From contig DBRG01000019.1 of the NCBI GenBank assembly GCA_002305545.1, positions 62,001 to 126,000 on the forward strand: a stretch of 64,000 nt of DNA, written 5' to 3'. The notes beneath the pieces are model-generated. The model was not told the origin of the DNA and searched no databases. It worked only from the letters and a program-made list of their open reading frames with translations. The DNA is from Bacteroidales bacterium UBA1374. GTDB taxonomy: Bacteria > Bacteroidota > Bacteroidia > Bacteroidales > UBA932. The position numbers and the translations under genes are program-made. Of this stretch, positions 56,112-64,000 are shown piece by piece; position 1 is the first letter of the stretch, and each line of letters opens with the position of its first letter.

Positions 56112-56588
56112 TTACATTTTTAAGTATTTTTTTAAATCAAGTCCCGGAGGCAGCATACAACCTGCATCCCCCCCGTTAAGAAGCACATCCCGTACCACAG
56201 TGGAAGATATGAAAGAATATTTAGGACCTGATGGAATGAAGATCGTCTGGATTTCGGGAGCCATCTTTGAATTGACCTGGGCAATGACCTGTTCCAATTC
56301 AAAGTCAGTGGTGGTGCGGATTCCCCTGAAAATGAAATTGATTTTGTTTTTTCTGCAGAAATCTATGGTCAGCCCGTTAAAGGAACATACTTCCACATTG
56401 GAAAGGTCTTTGATCACTTCCCTGATGATGGCAACCCTGGCTACAGGCGAAAAAAGGCTCACCTTCTGTTGGTTAATCCCAACAGCGACGATGATTTTTT
56501 CAAAGAGTTTTCTGGCAGAAAGCAGAACATCCAGGTGTCCGGAAGTAAAAGGATCGAAGGAGCCGGGGAAAACGGCGGTTTTTTCCAT
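56112..56588 (-). CDS. coaD: Phosphopantetheine adenylyltransferase
   Basis: A 158-residue nucleotidyltransferase that makes dephospho-CoA from 4'-phosphopantetheine and ATP. It shows GSFDPFTSGHLDVL (TxGH-type ATP site) at residue 8, RGIRTTTDFELE near 88 and the ISSTVVRD motif near 128. Length is normal. A -7 box lies 25 nt upstream, so it can be read independently of lon-ung. Confidence 0.97.
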   Translation of the reverse strand: MEKTAVFPGSFDPFTSGHLDVLLSARKLFEKIIVAVGINQQKVSLFSPVARVAIIREVIKDLSNVEVCSFNGLTIDFCRKNKINFIFRGIRTTTDFELEQVIAQVNSKMAPEIQTIFIPSGPKYSFISSTVVRDVLLNGGDAGCMLPPGLDLKKYLKM

Positions 56589-56613
56589 GTTCGGAATGAT
56601 TTGGTTGTGTTCC

Positions 56614-56621
56614 CAAAATTA
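56614..56621 (-). promoter_or_regulatory. -7 promoter box of coaD (TAATTTTG)
   Basis: A TAnnTTTG match on the minus strand in the 64-nt gap between ung and coaD, 25 nt before the ATG. Confidence 0.5.
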
Positions 56622-56652
56622 ATAAAAATATCGGACTTCCTCTCTATTGCTG

Positions 56653-57321
56653 TTACAAGCGCCAGTCAACCGGCTGCAATCCTTTTGATTCAAGATAAGA
56701 GTTGGTGGCCGAGAAAGGCTTTGATCCCAGGAAAGCTCCCCGTGCAAGGGGGGATGGATGCGCAGCTTCCAGAATGCAATGCCGGGAAGCATCAATAAGA
56801 CCCTTTTTACTGCGGGCAAAATTTCCCCACAACAAAAAAACCACGTTCTCTTTTTTTGCGGATACTGTCCGGATCACGGCATCTGTAAATTCCATCCAGC
56901 CTGTCTTGCTGTGGGAGGCTGGTTTGCCTGCTTCTACAGTGAGTATGGCGTTGAGAAGCATAACACCCTGTCTTGCCCAGGCTTCCAGACAGCCGTGCCG
57001 GGGAGGGGAGATCCCCAGGTCAGCTTTCAACTCGGCAAATATGGTCTGAAGCGAAGGAGGCAGCGGCATATTGCCGGGCACCGAAAAGGACAAGCCATGC
57101 GCCTGCCCGGGCTGGTGGTAAGGATCCTGTCCAAGCAGGAGGACTTTCAGGGCAGGAAAAGGCGTCAGTTCAAAAGCGTTGAATATAAGTTTGCCGGGGG
57201 GGTATATGGTTTTTCCCTGTTTTATCTGGTCATGAAGAAAAGAGGCAATCCCTTCAAAATAGGGTTTGGAGAACTCGGGTAGCAATACATTTTTCCAACT
57301 TTCCTCAATTTTTACATCCAC
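56653..57321 (-). CDS. ung: Uracil-DNA glycosylase
   Basis: A 222-residue family 1 UDG that removes uracil from DNA. The catalytic water-activating motif GQDPYHQPGQAHGLSFSV lies near residue 63 and the DNA-intercalating HPSPLARGAFLGSKPFS near 187. The start is a GTG at 57321, one base after the lon stop; no in-frame ATG occurs before the conserved core, so coupled translation with lon is likely. Confidence 0.96.
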   Translation of the reverse strand: MDVKIEESWKNVLLPEFSKPYFEGIASFLHDQIKQGKTIYPPGKLIFNAFELTPFPALKVLLLGQDPYHQPGQAHGLSFSVPGNMPLPPSLQTIFAELKADLGISPPRHGCLEAWARQGVMLLNAILTVEAGKPASHSKTGWMEFTDAVIRTVSAKKENVVFLLWGNFARSKKGLIDASRHCILEAAHPSPLARGAFLGSKPFSATNSYLESKGLQPVDWRL

Positions 57322-57322
57322 C

Positions 57323-59716
57323 TTACAAGACGTATTTAATGACTTCGGGTATGGTTTTCATAAATTTGAACTCCAGTCCTTTGATAAAATCCGGTTTGAT
57401 TTCTTCAATGTCTTTTCTGTTATCTTCGGATAATATGATGATCCTGATGCCGGAACGTTTTGCAGCAAGGATCTTTTCCTTGATTCCACCCACCGGAAGG
57501 ATCCTGCCGCGCAGGGTGATTTCCCCGGTCATGGCAACGCCTTTTTTGATACATTTGTTCAGGAAAGAACTGGCCATGGAGCAGATCATGGTAATCCCGG
57601 CAGAAGGACCATCTTTAGGGATAGCCCCCTCAGGAACGTGCAGGTGGATGTCTGTTTTTTCAAACAATTCCGGGTCGAGTCCCAGCAAGTCAGCATGAGC
57701 CTTCAGATACTGTTGTGCAATGATGGCCGATTCCTTCATCACATCTCCCAGGCTCCCGGTGGTGGTAAGGGTGCCTTTTCCCTTGCTCAGGCTTGTTTCC
57801 ACAAATAAGATCTCACCTCCGGTCTCGGTCCACGCCAGTCCGGTGACCACCCCCGGAAACTCGTTGCCTTTCTGCACATCCTGGATGATCCGGTGCACAC
57901 CCAATATTTCACGTATGTTGTCCGGTGTGAGCACTGGATTGTATTCTTCTCCGAAAGCAATCTTTTTTGCCACGTGCCTGGCCACCTTGGCCAATTGCTT
58001 GTCCAGGTTCCGCACTCCGGATTCCCTTGTATATTCATTGATGATTACATCTATGGAATGCCCGTTCAACTTGAGTTGGGACGGTTTTAATCCATGTGCT
58101 TCAAGTTGTTTGGGCAAGAGGTGTTTCAGGGCGATCGTCCTTTTTTCCTCGGCCAGGTATCCGTTAATGGGAATCATCTCCATCCGGTCACGCAAGGCCG
58201 GCTGGATGCCGCCAATGTTATTGGCTGTGGTGATGAACAGCACCCTTGACAGGTCGTAATCCACATCCAGGTAATTGTCGTGGAATGTATTGTTTTGTTC
58301 CGGATCCAGCACTTCAAGCAAAGCCGAGGAGGGGTCTCCCCTGAAATCTGTGCCCACTTTGTCTATCTCGTCCAGAACAATTACCGGATTTGATGATTTG
58401 CTCCGCTTAACGCTCTGGATGATCCTTCCGGGCATGGCCCCGATGTATGTCCGCCTGTGGCCCCTGATCTCAGACTCATCGTGAAGTCCGCCCAGGGATA
58501 TGCGTGCGAAGTTTCTTCCAAGTGCCCGTGCCACCGATTTGCCCAGCGATGTTTTGCCGACTCCCGGAGGACCGTACAGGCAGAGAATGGGAGATTTCAT
58601 GTCTCCCTTAAGCTTGAGAACGGCCAGGTGTTCCAGGATCCTTTCCTTGACCGTGTCGAGTCCGGAATGGTCCTTGTCCAGAACCCTGCGGGCGCGCTTC
58701 AGGTCCAGGTTGTCCTTTGTATATTCTTCCCAGGGCAGGTCTACCATAAACTGCAGGTAGTTGAGCTGTATGCCGTAATCGGGCTGATGAGGATTGGCTC
58801 TTTCCAGCTTCTGGACCTCCTTTTCAAATATTTCTGCAATTTCCTTGCTCCATTTCTTTTTTGAGGCTTTTTCCCTGAGGTTGTCTATGTCCTCCATGTC
58901 CTGAGTTATGCCCAGCTCGTCCTGAATCGTTTTGAGCTGGTTGCTCAGGTAATATTCTTTTTGCTGCTGATCGATCTCACCCCGTACTTTCTGGTGGATC
59001 TGTTCTTTGAATTTGAGCAATTCCAGGTGCTTGTAAAGCAATTCCAGCAGGTATGAAGCGCGGTCCTTGAGCTTGTCGGTAGCCAGCAGGACGAGTTTTT
59101 CCTTTATCCCGTCCAGGTATATGTTGGACGCAACAAAATTTACCAGGAAATCGTCCTTTTCAATGTTTCTGAGTGCGAACTCTGCTTCTTTGGGTATGCT
59201 TGGCGTGAGTTGGAAGATCTGTGCAGCCACTTCCTTGATGCCATCGACAACCGCTTTGTAACCGGTGTCACCTTCTACAGGTTGTATGTCGGACAGAAAG
59301 CTTACCTGGGCCGTAAAGTATGGTTCCTTCTGGACAATGCGGTCAATCTTGAAACGGCTGAAACCATGCAGTATAACAGTAATGCCTCCTTCCGGCATTT
59401 CTATGATTTTCAATATTTTTGCCAGACACCCATGGTCGCTGATCATAGTTTCATCCGGGTCGTCATCCAGCGGATCCATTTGCGTGACCGTCCCCACCCA
59501 CTTATCTCCGGTCAGACTTTCCCTTACCAGTTTAATGGATTTTTCCCTGCCTACGGTTATTGGAATCATAGTGCCCGGAAATACAACCGCATTGCGCAGT
59601 ACCAAAAGAGGAAGTATCTGCGGCAAAGTGTTCTTGATCATATCTCCTGCAGGCTCGTCCATGTCCATTTCCATTAAGGGAATCACGGTCATTTTATCAC
59701 TTAGAATTAGATTCAT
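57323..59716 (-). CDS. lon: ATP-dependent protease Lon
   Basis: A 797-residue cytoplasmic protease of quality control. The N-terminal LON substrate domain (about 30-230), coiled coil (about 235-290), AAA+ module with GPPGVGKTSLGKS near 375 and VLDEIDKV, and C-terminal protease domain with catalytic Ser in PKDGPSAGITM near 700 and Lys in GGIKEKILAAKRSG near 745 are all in order. The ATG at 59716 was chosen; the frame begins 18 nt upstream at a TTG. It is followed 1 nt later by ung. Confidence 0.97.
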   Translation of the reverse strand: MNLILSDKMTVIPLMEMDMDEPAGDMIKNTLPQILPLLVLRNAVVFPGTMIPITVGREKSIKLVRESLTGDKWVGTVTQMDPLDDDPDETMISDHGCLAKILKIIEMPEGGITVILHGFSRFKIDRIVQKEPYFTAQVSFLSDIQPVEGDTGYKAVVDGIKEVAAQIFQLTPSIPKEAEFALRNIEKDDFLVNFVASNIYLDGIKEKLVLLATDKLKDRASYLLELLYKHLELLKFKEQIHQKVRGEIDQQQKEYYLSNQLKTIQDELGITQDMEDIDNLREKASKKKWSKEIAEIFEKEVQKLERANPHQPDYGIQLNYLQFMVDLPWEEYTKDNLDLKRARRVLDKDHSGLDTVKERILEHLAVLKLKGDMKSPILCLYGPPGVGKTSLGKSVARALGRNFARISLGGLHDESEIRGHRRTYIGAMPGRIIQSVKRSKSSNPVIVLDEIDKVGTDFRGDPSSALLEVLDPEQNNTFHDNYLDVDYDLSRVLFITTANNIGGIQPALRDRMEMIPINGYLAEEKRTIALKHLLPKQLEAHGLKPSQLKLNGHSIDVIINEYTRESGVRNLDKQLAKVARHVAKKIAFGEEYNPVLTPDNIREILGVHRIIQDVQKGNEFPGVVTGLAWTETGGEILFVETSLSKGKGTLTTTGSLGDVMKESAIIAQQYLKAHADLLGLDPELFEKTDIHLHVPEGAIPKDGPSAGITMICSMASSFLNKCIKKGVAMTGEITLRGRILPVGGIKEKILAAKRSGIRIIILSEDNRKDIEEIKPDFIKGLEFKFMKTIPEVIKYVL

Positions 59717-59785
59717 ACAATTTATCCTCTGCAATATTCAGTCAATCTTCGTGCCAGATAGCCCTACTGACAAAATGACCGACAA

Positions 59786-61207
59786 TCAAATAAACGGAAC
59801 TTTTATGGAAAAAAAGAAATTCTTCCAGGAAAAAAAGCCGTGATTGCACTGTCTGTTGACCGAATAGTCAATCCCGATAACCATATCATAATAGGTAACA
59901 AGGTCCAGGCCAAGGCCTCCGGAGTAAAGCCATTGGTTGCTCAGGGAATTCAGATGGTAGTCCCATTTGTTCTTTGCGTAACCCACGTCAAAATGGGCAT
60001 TTGCGTATATGGACACGTGGATCTTGTTGAATTTGGGCAGGAATGAAAGCCAGTTGAGTGTGAAGGTCTTTTTCTTCAGAATATTATATTTCAATGTGTT
60101 ATTGGATATGACAAAAGACTGGCCGTCCGCCACGGTGTATTCGTAACCGCGCAACATGTTGTTGTCATACCCTATGGCTTTTTCCAATATATACGCCTGG
60201 GTGTTGGAAAGTGAGTAACCTCCGGAAAAAACGGTAGAAACATACCAGCGTGAAGAGGATATCTGTTTAAAAACCTGAAGTCCCAGGGTAACCTGGGCAT
60301 AGCGTACAGTAGCATCGGAGGTGATATAGGTATTCAACCCTGCCTGGAGAAAATAGCCGTTCAGGGGGTAAGGGTGGTAGTCCCGGTGATCAAGGCGGTA
60401 CCTGTAATTGAGCCTGAATGCGTTCCTTCTTAGCTGGTCATTCCCCCAATAATGAGGATTGAGCCTGAGTACAGTATCGGCCAGCATGGTGAATTCGTGC
60501 ATAAAGGAAACGTTATGGATTGAGCGGATGTCAGGCCTGTATGAATAATTGATACGGGTATCGATGGTTTTTTCCAGAAAAATGTCCCGGATGTTAAAAC
60601 GGGCCGGTTTGTCCTCCTGTGTGAATATGTCCAGGTTGTGGCTTATGTTCCCCTGCAGGTCCAGACTCATGAAATGCTTTCCCTGCCTGTCCAGGGAAAT
60701 GTCCCGGTAACCAAGAAAGACCCCCCACTGGTAACCTCCGTGTGCAGCAATTACCAATTTATGCTTCAGTCCCAGAAAGTTGTCAATACGTGCACCAGCT
60801 TCTATGGTGATTTTGGAGAAATCCCAACTTTGCAGCCAGGTACTCAGGTTGCGCTCCTCCAGTTTTACTTCTATCAGCGGCCAGATATACCATCTTTCTT
60901 CTACCTGGATGATCACTGTTACCAGGGAAGAGTCATTCACAGACCGGAGGGGTGATATTTCCACATAGTTAAAAAGAAGCAGGTTGTTCAGATTTTCCCT
61001 TGCCACCCGAATTTTTTCAGAAAGATCATTTTCGGGGATCGTGTCACCCGCTGAAAAAGGCAGTTCTCTGAATATGATAAAATCCTTTGTTACCTGGTTC
61101 CCTGTAATCTGAATCCCGTCAATACGCAAATTCCCGCTCCATCCGGCAAGCGGGACCAGGGCGAAAAAGGCTGGAATCAAAAGGCGTAGGAACAGGCTGG
61201 ATTTCAT
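59786..61207 (-). CDS. BamA/TamA-like outer-membrane protein with one POTRA domain
   Basis: A 473-residue protein with signal peptide (about 1-24), one POTRA domain (about 28-105: IDGIQITGNQVTKDFIIFREL, shown here as IDGIQITGN, and LNNLLLFNYVEIS), and an Omp85-like barrel ending in alternating aromatics and IKVPFI. It is shorter than BamA, which has five POTRA domains, so it is probably an accessory member of the family. It overlaps mutY by 4 nt (ATGA). Confidence 0.82.
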   Translation of the reverse strand: MKSSLFLRLLIPAFFALVPLAGWSGNLRIDGIQITGNQVTKDFIIFRELPFSAGDTIPENDLSEKIRVARENLNNLLLFNYVEISPLRSVNDSSLVTVIIQVEERWYIWPLIEVKLEERNLSTWLQSWDFSKITIEAGARIDNFLGLKHKLVIAAHGGYQWGVFLGYRDISLDRQGKHFMSLDLQGNISHNLDIFTQEDKPARFNIRDIFLEKTIDTRINYSYRPDIRSIHNVSFMHEFTMLADTVLRLNPHYWGNDQLRRNAFRLNYRYRLDHRDYHPYPLNGYFLQAGLNTYITSDATVRYAQVTLGLQVFKQISSSRWYVSTVFSGGYSLSNTQAYILEKAIGYDNNMLRGYEYTVADGQSFVISNNTLKYNILKKKTFTLNWLSFLPKFNKIHVSIYANAHFDVGYAKNKWDYHLNSLSNQWLYSGGLGLDLVTYYDMVIGIDYSVNRQCNHGFFSWKNFFFSIKVPFI

Positions 61208-62265
61208 AGGGCGGCAAAATTATGAAAAAAATTCAGATATTTTTCTGTAAGTCTGGATATTGCATACCGGTGTATATCCTTCCGGTCAATCCGGAGATAC
61301 TCTTTTTCAAGTCCCGGAGCGGGACGGCTGAGTTTGATCTTGTAGAAAACCGGATAAATAATCTGATGTGTCAGTTTGTGGGGACTGGCATCATGGGTGC
61401 CAATCATTGTAAGGGTTGAAGAACCAAACAATTTCACGAATTGCTCTGTCTTCTCCAGTTCAGGAAACCCTGTCCTCTGTGGGGTTTCTATCAGGGGAAA
61501 TTCATAGAGACCTTTCCATATGTCTTTGCCCGCTCTTTGCCTTAAGTAGGTGGTTTTCCCCAATTCTATGTCCAGGTAATTAAAATATCGTAATCGGGAT
61601 ACATTTTTTTCCTGCTTTACGGGTAATTTGTCAGTCAGTCCCTTTTGGTATGCAAGGCACGTATTTGTCATAGGGCACAATGAGCATACAGGCCGGGGAG
61701 TGCAGACAAGAGATCCGAAGTCCATCAGGGCCTGATTGAAAGAGGCGCTGTTGTCAGTCGGAAGCAACGATTCTGCCAGCTCGGAAAAGACTTTTTTTGC
61801 CCGGGTTGTACCCACTTCCAGGTCTATGCCAAAAACCCTTGCCAGGATTCTGTATCCGTTCCCGTCAAGGGCCACAACCGGCAATCCGAAGGCAAAAGAA
61901 GCAACGGCAGCAGCGGTATAGTCACCTATGCCGTGAAGACTTCTTAAAAGAGAAACATCTGCCGGGAACGTACCGTTGTGTTCTTCCATCAACCTTTTTG
62001 CGGTCTTATGCATATTTCGTGCCCGGGAATAATATCCCAGTCCCTGCCACAATTTTAGCACCTCATCTTCTTGTGCCTGAGCAAGATGATGAATTGTGGG
62101 AAAAGCTTCAAGGAACCTTTTGTAATAATGTGTTCCCTGCTCAACCCGGGTTTGTTGCAGGATCACTTCAGATACCCATACAGAATAAGGGTCTTTGTTT
62201 TTTTTCCAGGGAAGGTCCCGCTGTTTTTTGTTATACCAGTCAAGTAGGAGGCTTGTGAAATCCAT
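61204..62265 (-). CDS. mutY: A/G-specific adenine DNA glycosylase MutY
   Basis: A 353-residue repair enzyme that removes adenine opposite 8-oxoguanine. The helix-hairpin-helix segment LHGIGDYTAAAVAS near residue 112 and catalytic Asp in ALDGN near 135 precede a 4Fe-4S site, VCTPRPVCSLCPMTNTC near 190. The NUDIX-like C domain (about 230-345) recognises 8-oxoG. The first Cys gap is five residues, one fewer than the usual C-x6-C. The -7 box is 4 nt before the ATG. Confidence 0.95.
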   Translation of the reverse strand: MDFTSLLLDWYNKKQRDLPWKKNKDPYSVWVSEVILQQTRVEQGTHYYKRFLEAFPTIHHLAQAQEDEVLKLWQGLGYYSRARNMHKTAKRLMEEHNGTFPADVSLLRSLHGIGDYTAAAVASFAFGLPVVALDGNGYRILARVFGIDLEVGTTRAKKVFSELAESLLPTDNSASFNQALMDFGSLVCTPRPVCSLCPMTNTCLAYQKGLTDKLPVKQEKNVSRLRYFNYLDIELGKTTYLRQRAGKDIWKGLYEFPLIETPQRTGFPELEKTEQFVKLFGSSTLTMIGTHDASPHKLTHQIIYPVFYKIKLSRPAPGLEKEYLRIDRKDIHRYAISRLTEKYLNFFHNFAAL

Positions 62266-62269
62266 TGCG

Positions 62270-62277
62270 CAAAGATA
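62270..62277 (-). promoter_or_regulatory. -7 promoter box of mutY (TATCTTTG)
   Basis: A perfect TAnnTTTG match, 4 nt before the mutY ATG at 62265. Confidence 0.65.
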
Positions 62278-62317
62278 TGTATAAAGACGTTTTTTTTGTT
62301 TTTTTGACTGAAACGTC

Positions 62318-62346
62318 TTGATATTAAGAATAAAATGTTACTTTTG
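62318..62346 (+). promoter_or_regulatory. Promoter of the HU-like gene (TTG-N18-TACTTTTG)
   Basis: TTG at 62318-62320 and TACTTTTG at 62339-62346, 52 nt before the ATG. This leader is long compared with the 4-6 nt seen at several other genes. Confidence 0.6.
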
Positions 62347-62398
62347 CAGTCCATTTGGAAATGCAATCTATTTAAATAACTCTTAAATTTATCGTATT

Positions 62399-62683
62399 AT
62401 GACTAAAGCAGATATCGTAAATGAAATTGCCAAATCTACTGGCCTGGAGAAAATCGTTGTTCAGAAAGTTGTAGAAAATTTTATGGATAACGTTAAAAGC
62501 TCTTTGATTCAGAATAATAATGTATATCTTCGTGGTTTTGGAAGCTTTATCCTGAAAAAACGCGCTAAAAAAACGGCTCGCAATATTTCGAAAAACACCA
62601 CTTTAGTTATTCCAGAACATTACATACCTGCTTTTAAGCCGGCAAAAATTTTCATGGATAAAGTAAAAAACAGCGTTAAATAA
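62399..62683 (+). CDS. HU-family DNA-binding protein
   Basis: A 94-residue HU/IHF-type protein that bends and compacts DNA as a dimer. It begins MTKADIVNEIAKSTGL, has LRGFGSFILKKR near residue 45, an arm with KTARNISKNTTLVIP, and ends FKPAKIFMDKVKNSVK. Length is typical. The Bacteroidota-type ribosomal protein gene follows 7 nt later, so the two are probably cotranscribed. Confidence 0.95.
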   Translation: MTKADIVNEIAKSTGLEKIVVQKVVENFMDNVKSSLIQNNNVYLRGFGSFILKKRAKKTARNISKNTTLVIPEHYIPAFKPAKIFMDKVKNSVK

Positions 62684-62690
62684 TTTTAAT

Positions 62691-62780
62691 ATGCCAAGCG
62701 GAAAAAAAAGAAAAAGGCATAAAATGGCTACGCACAAACGGAAAAAACGTTTGCGCAAGAATCGTCATAAAAAGAAATAA
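62691..62780 (+). CDS. 29-residue basic ribosomal-type protein (AURKAIP1/COX24-like)
   Basis: A frame of 29 codons, nearly all Lys, Arg and His (MPSGKKRKRHKMATHKRKKR at the start). Small proteins of this kind are conserved in Bacteroidota and annotated as AURKAIP1/COX24-domain proteins, related to mitochondrial mS38 and actinobacterial bS22 of the small ribosomal subunit. The sequence and place, between HU and RNase G/E, fit that family; binding to the ribosome is inferred from relatives. Confidence 0.88.
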   Translation: MPSGKKRKRHKMATHKRKKRLRKNRHKKK

Positions 62781-62802
62781 GCCATAATGTCTGATGAACC
62801 TG

Positions 62803-62844
62803 GAAACCTAAAGAAACTTTTTTCTAAAAGACACTTTAGGTTTC
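62803..62844 (+). promoter_or_regulatory. Inverted repeat in the leader of the RNase G/E gene
   Basis: GAAACCTAAAG (62803-62813) pairs perfectly with CTTTAGGTTTC (62834-62844) around a 20-nt loop. It ends 16 nt before the RNase ATG. It could be a weak terminator or an RNA element cut by the RNase itself. Confidence 0.5.
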
Positions 62845-62860
62845 TTACTTTTACCACAGA

Positions 62861-64000
62861 ATGGAGAAAGATTTAATTATTGATGTTACCTCTTCTGCAG
62901 TTTCCATAGCGTTGTTGGAAAACAAGAGGCTCGTTGAATTGCACAGGGAAGAGACAAGCGACAATCATTTCTCGGTGGGCGATTTGTATCTGGGTAAGGT
63001 CAAGAGGATCATGCCGGCTCTGAATGCTGCTTTTGTCGATATTGGCCATGACAAGGATGCTTTTATACACTATCTGGATCTGGGATATGCCTTTTCTGCA
63101 GTCAATTATTTTACCCAACAGGTAATTGCCAGAAAAAACCCACCCGCCGAAATCTATTCCAGCCTTAAGCTGGGGTCGGTGTTGCCCAAGGAAGGCAAGA
63201 TCTCGGAGGTATTGAAAGTGGGACAGGCCATACTGGTCCAGATTGTCAAGGAACCCATCTCTACTAAAGGGTCGCGTTTGACATCCGACATATCCATTGC
63301 CGGAAGGAATATGGTATTGTTGCCGTTTTCCGAAAAGATTAACCTCTCTTCAAAAATCAGCCTCAAGGAAGAGCGGGGCAGACTGGAACGTCTGGTTCAG
63401 AGCATACTGCCTCCCAACTATGGCCTTATCGTGAGGACAGCTGCCGAAGGTAAAAGGGCAGCAGTCCTGGACGCCGAACTGAATTCGCTGATCCATAAAT
63501 GGGAAGAATCCTGGTCTGTAATGCGTAAAGGGAAAGTCCCTTCCCGTTTACTGACAGAAAACAGCCGCATAACTACTGTTATCCGCGATCTGCTCAACGA
63601 CACCTTTACAAGCATACACGTCAACGATAACACGGTATTTGAAGAGATCTGTTCCTATATTTCCACCATAGCCCCGGAAAAGGAAAAGATTGTCAAGTTT
63701 TACAAAGGAAAAGATCTGATATTCGATGCTTTTGATATCAGCCGGCAGATCCGGAGCTCCTTTGGCAGGGTGGTTCCCCTAAGGCAGGGCATCTATATCA
63801 TCATAGAGCATACAGAAGCTTTACACGTGGTTGACGTCAACAGCGGGATCCGCTCAAAAATAGCAACCGGGCAGGAAGATAATGCCTTTGAGGTGAATAT
63901 GATTGTTGCCGAGGAACTTGCACGGCAACTCAGGCTCAGGGACCTTGGCGGTATCATTGTGGTTGATTTCATAGATATGGATACCGCTGATCACCGCCAG
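62861..64000 (+). CDS. rng: Ribonuclease G/E family, N-terminal part (runs off the window)
   Basis: An open frame of 380 codons from the ATG at 62861 to the right edge without a stop. It begins KDLIIDVTSSAVSIALLEN and has the S1 domain (about 40-140, LYLGKVKRIMPALNAAFVDIG), the 5'-sensor region and the catalytic VVDVNSG and VVDFIDM near residues 325 and 370, whose Asp residues bind Mg2+. Family enzymes are endoribonucleases for rRNA processing and mRNA decay. The C-terminal part, which would separate RNase G from RNase E, lies outside the window. Confidence 0.95.
   Translation, partial: MEKDLIIDVTSSAVSIALLENKRLVELHREETSDNHFSVGDLYLGKVKRIMPALNAAFVDIGHDKDAFIHYLDLGYAFSAVNYFTQQVIARKNPPAEIYSSLKLGSVLPKEGKISEVLKVGQAILVQIVKEPISTKGSRLTSDISIAGRNMVLLPFSEKINLSSKISLKEERGRLERLVQSILPPNYGLIVRTAAEGKRAAVLDAELNSLIHKWEESWSVMRKGKVPSRLLTENSRITTVIRDLLNDTFTSIHVNDNTVFEEICSYISTIAPEKEKIVKFYKGKDLIFDAFDISRQIRSSFGRVVPLRQGIYIIIEHTEALHVVDVNSGIRSKIATGQEDNAFEVNMIVAEELARQLRLRDLGGIIVVDFIDMDTADHRQ

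Overview
The window comes from a member of the Bacteroidota, most likely the order Bacteroidales. Supporting signs are a TonB-dependent receptor with a carboxypeptidase-like N-terminal domain, BACON and DUF4876/DUF6850-type proteins, an S46 dipeptidyl-peptidase, pyruvate phosphate dikinase, a 29-residue basic ribosomal-type protein typical of the phylum, and at least 18 copies of the Bacteroidota -7 promoter box TAnnTTTG placed before genes. It reads as an ordinary chromosomal stretch. I see no prophage, plasmid, transposase or CRISPR-Cas genes.

Layout. 1-2790: divergent tamB (cut by the window edge) and tsaD. 2827-9074: a tight minus-strand cluster of a BACON/LRR lipoprotein, tldD, tldE/pmbA, a NhaC antiporter and a SlyD-like isomerase. 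9125-17094: a plus-strand operon of a TonB receptor, a DUF4876 lipoprotein, a DUF6850 barrel and an S46 peptidase, then rubredoxin; a serpin lipoprotein follows. 18446-24914: dgt, galE, ppdK and phoH on the minus strand. 24970-26414: folC, tRNA-Val and a strong terminator. 26420-27550: about 1.1 kb without genes, filled with palindromic repeats. 27567-31176: an usher-like outer-membrane protein with a SPOR-like tail and a DUF4402-like secreted subunit. 31261-37461: a glycosyltransferase, two small membrane proteins and the hexuronate genes uxaC, exuT, eda and kdgK. 37515-44211: two metallopeptidases, a candidate small RNA, a LytS/LytTR two-component pair and menA. 44203-50348: pgpH, an AddB-like nuclease, a lipoprotein and tmRNA. 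50376-62265: lysE, lnt, ubiD, a double-thioredoxin protein, coaD, ung, lon, a BamA-like barrel and mutY. 62399-64000: an HU-like protein, the 29-residue ribosomal-type protein and RNase G/E (cut by the window edge).

How the genes fit together. UxaC, ExuT, KdgK and Eda cover uptake and the first and last two steps of hexuronate catabolism; the middle steps are not here. The TonB receptor operon with a periplasmic-type dipeptidyl-peptidase suggests peptide capture and trimming. Mature tmRNA ends 33 nt before the next gene, and several genes have a -7 box only 4-6 nt before the ATG, which implies nearly leaderless mRNAs.

The least explained parts are the palindromic array at 26457-27548, a three-hairpin candidate small RNA at about 41353-41449, and the usher/DUF4402 pair, where a perfect 17-bp inverted repeat combines a terminator and a promoter. 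All calls rest on reading the sequence and recalling family motifs; no database search was run.
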